From NCBI GenBank assembly GCA_964640955.1, contig CAZXJI010000005.1, forward strand, positions 94,431 through 158,430: DNA of 64,000 nt. Reading direction: 5' to 3'. Origin of the DNA: CAXXOK01 sp964640955. GTDB lineage: Bacteria > Bacillota > Clostridia > Christensenellales > Aristaeellaceae. The notes under the pieces were generated by a model that was given only the letters and a program-made list of their open reading frames with translations, ran no database searches and had not been told where the DNA came from. This document shows positions 63,995 to 64,000 of the stretch, one piece after another. The position numbers were made by a program, and so were the translations under genes. Position 1 is the first letter of the stretch. Each line of letters begins with the position of its first letter.

Positions 63995-64000
63995 GAACCT

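Overview
The window comes from a high-GC (roughly 60-65% by eye) Gram-positive anaerobe of the class Clostridia. Evidence for this is a tRNA-Trp T-box, an FMN riboswitch with RibU, YlbF, MltG, ScpA/ScpB, two-subunit class I fumarase, lysine-rich signal peptides on several solute-binding proteins, and many textbook sigma-A promoters. A Christensenellales-like gut lineage is my best guess, but I cannot confirm it. No rRNA, tRNA, CRISPR array, transposase, integrase or phage gene was seen; apart from the first gene, which is cut by the window edge, the CDSs look intact.

Layout. 1-1161: end of a DUF2202 ferritin-like protein and a MIF-type tautomerase. 1282-5694: a LarA-family racemase and a tryptophan ABC importer (trpXYZ type) behind a Trp T-box. 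5804-14777: a secreted Cys-rich protein and an arabinoside regulon (GH127 and LacI on the minus strand, importer plus GH51 arabinofuranosidase on the plus strand, divergent promoters around a perfect 18-bp operator). 14996-19517: YlbF, MltG, U32 peptidase, CTP synthase. 19702-21269: a CPA2 cation/proton antiporter translationally coupled to a PII-like protein. 21478-25883: a four-gene phosphonate operon whose likely product is hydroxyethylphosphonate for CMP activation and surface attachment. 26152-37195: a nine-gene beta-mannan oligosaccharide operon (importer, cellobiose 2-epimerase, phosphohexomutase, LacI, two GH130 phosphorylases, acetylesterase).

37249-43451: glycerate 2-kinase, ArsR plus a small Fe-S protein, a DUF3048 protein, an L,D-transpeptidase with four peptidoglycan-binding repeats, and a HAD phosphatase. 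43574-45968: polar amino-acid ABC importer. 46060-51429: two-subunit fumarase, metallophosphoesterase, PrsA-like foldase, MurC. 51612-57161: orphan solute-binding protein, galactokinase, FMN riboswitch with ribU, tsaE-tsaB-rimI. 57248-63795: MarR-GNAT fusion, THUMP methyltransferase, deoB-punA, M50 protease, scpA-scpB. 63838-63994: a cluster of short related hairpins.

How it works together: the cell imports plant-derived arabinosides and beta-mannosides with dedicated binding-protein importers, cleaves them inside the cell (phosphorolytically for mannosides), and feeds sugar phosphates to central metabolism. In all four ABC importer operons a strong hairpin without a proper U-tract lies directly after the binding-protein gene, which would favour high binding-protein to permease ratios. 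The least ordinary parts are the phosphonate operon with a divergent cytidylyltransferase domain, the PII-like/antiporter pair, the PrsA-like foldase with a coiled-coil insertion, and the terminal hairpin-repeat cluster.
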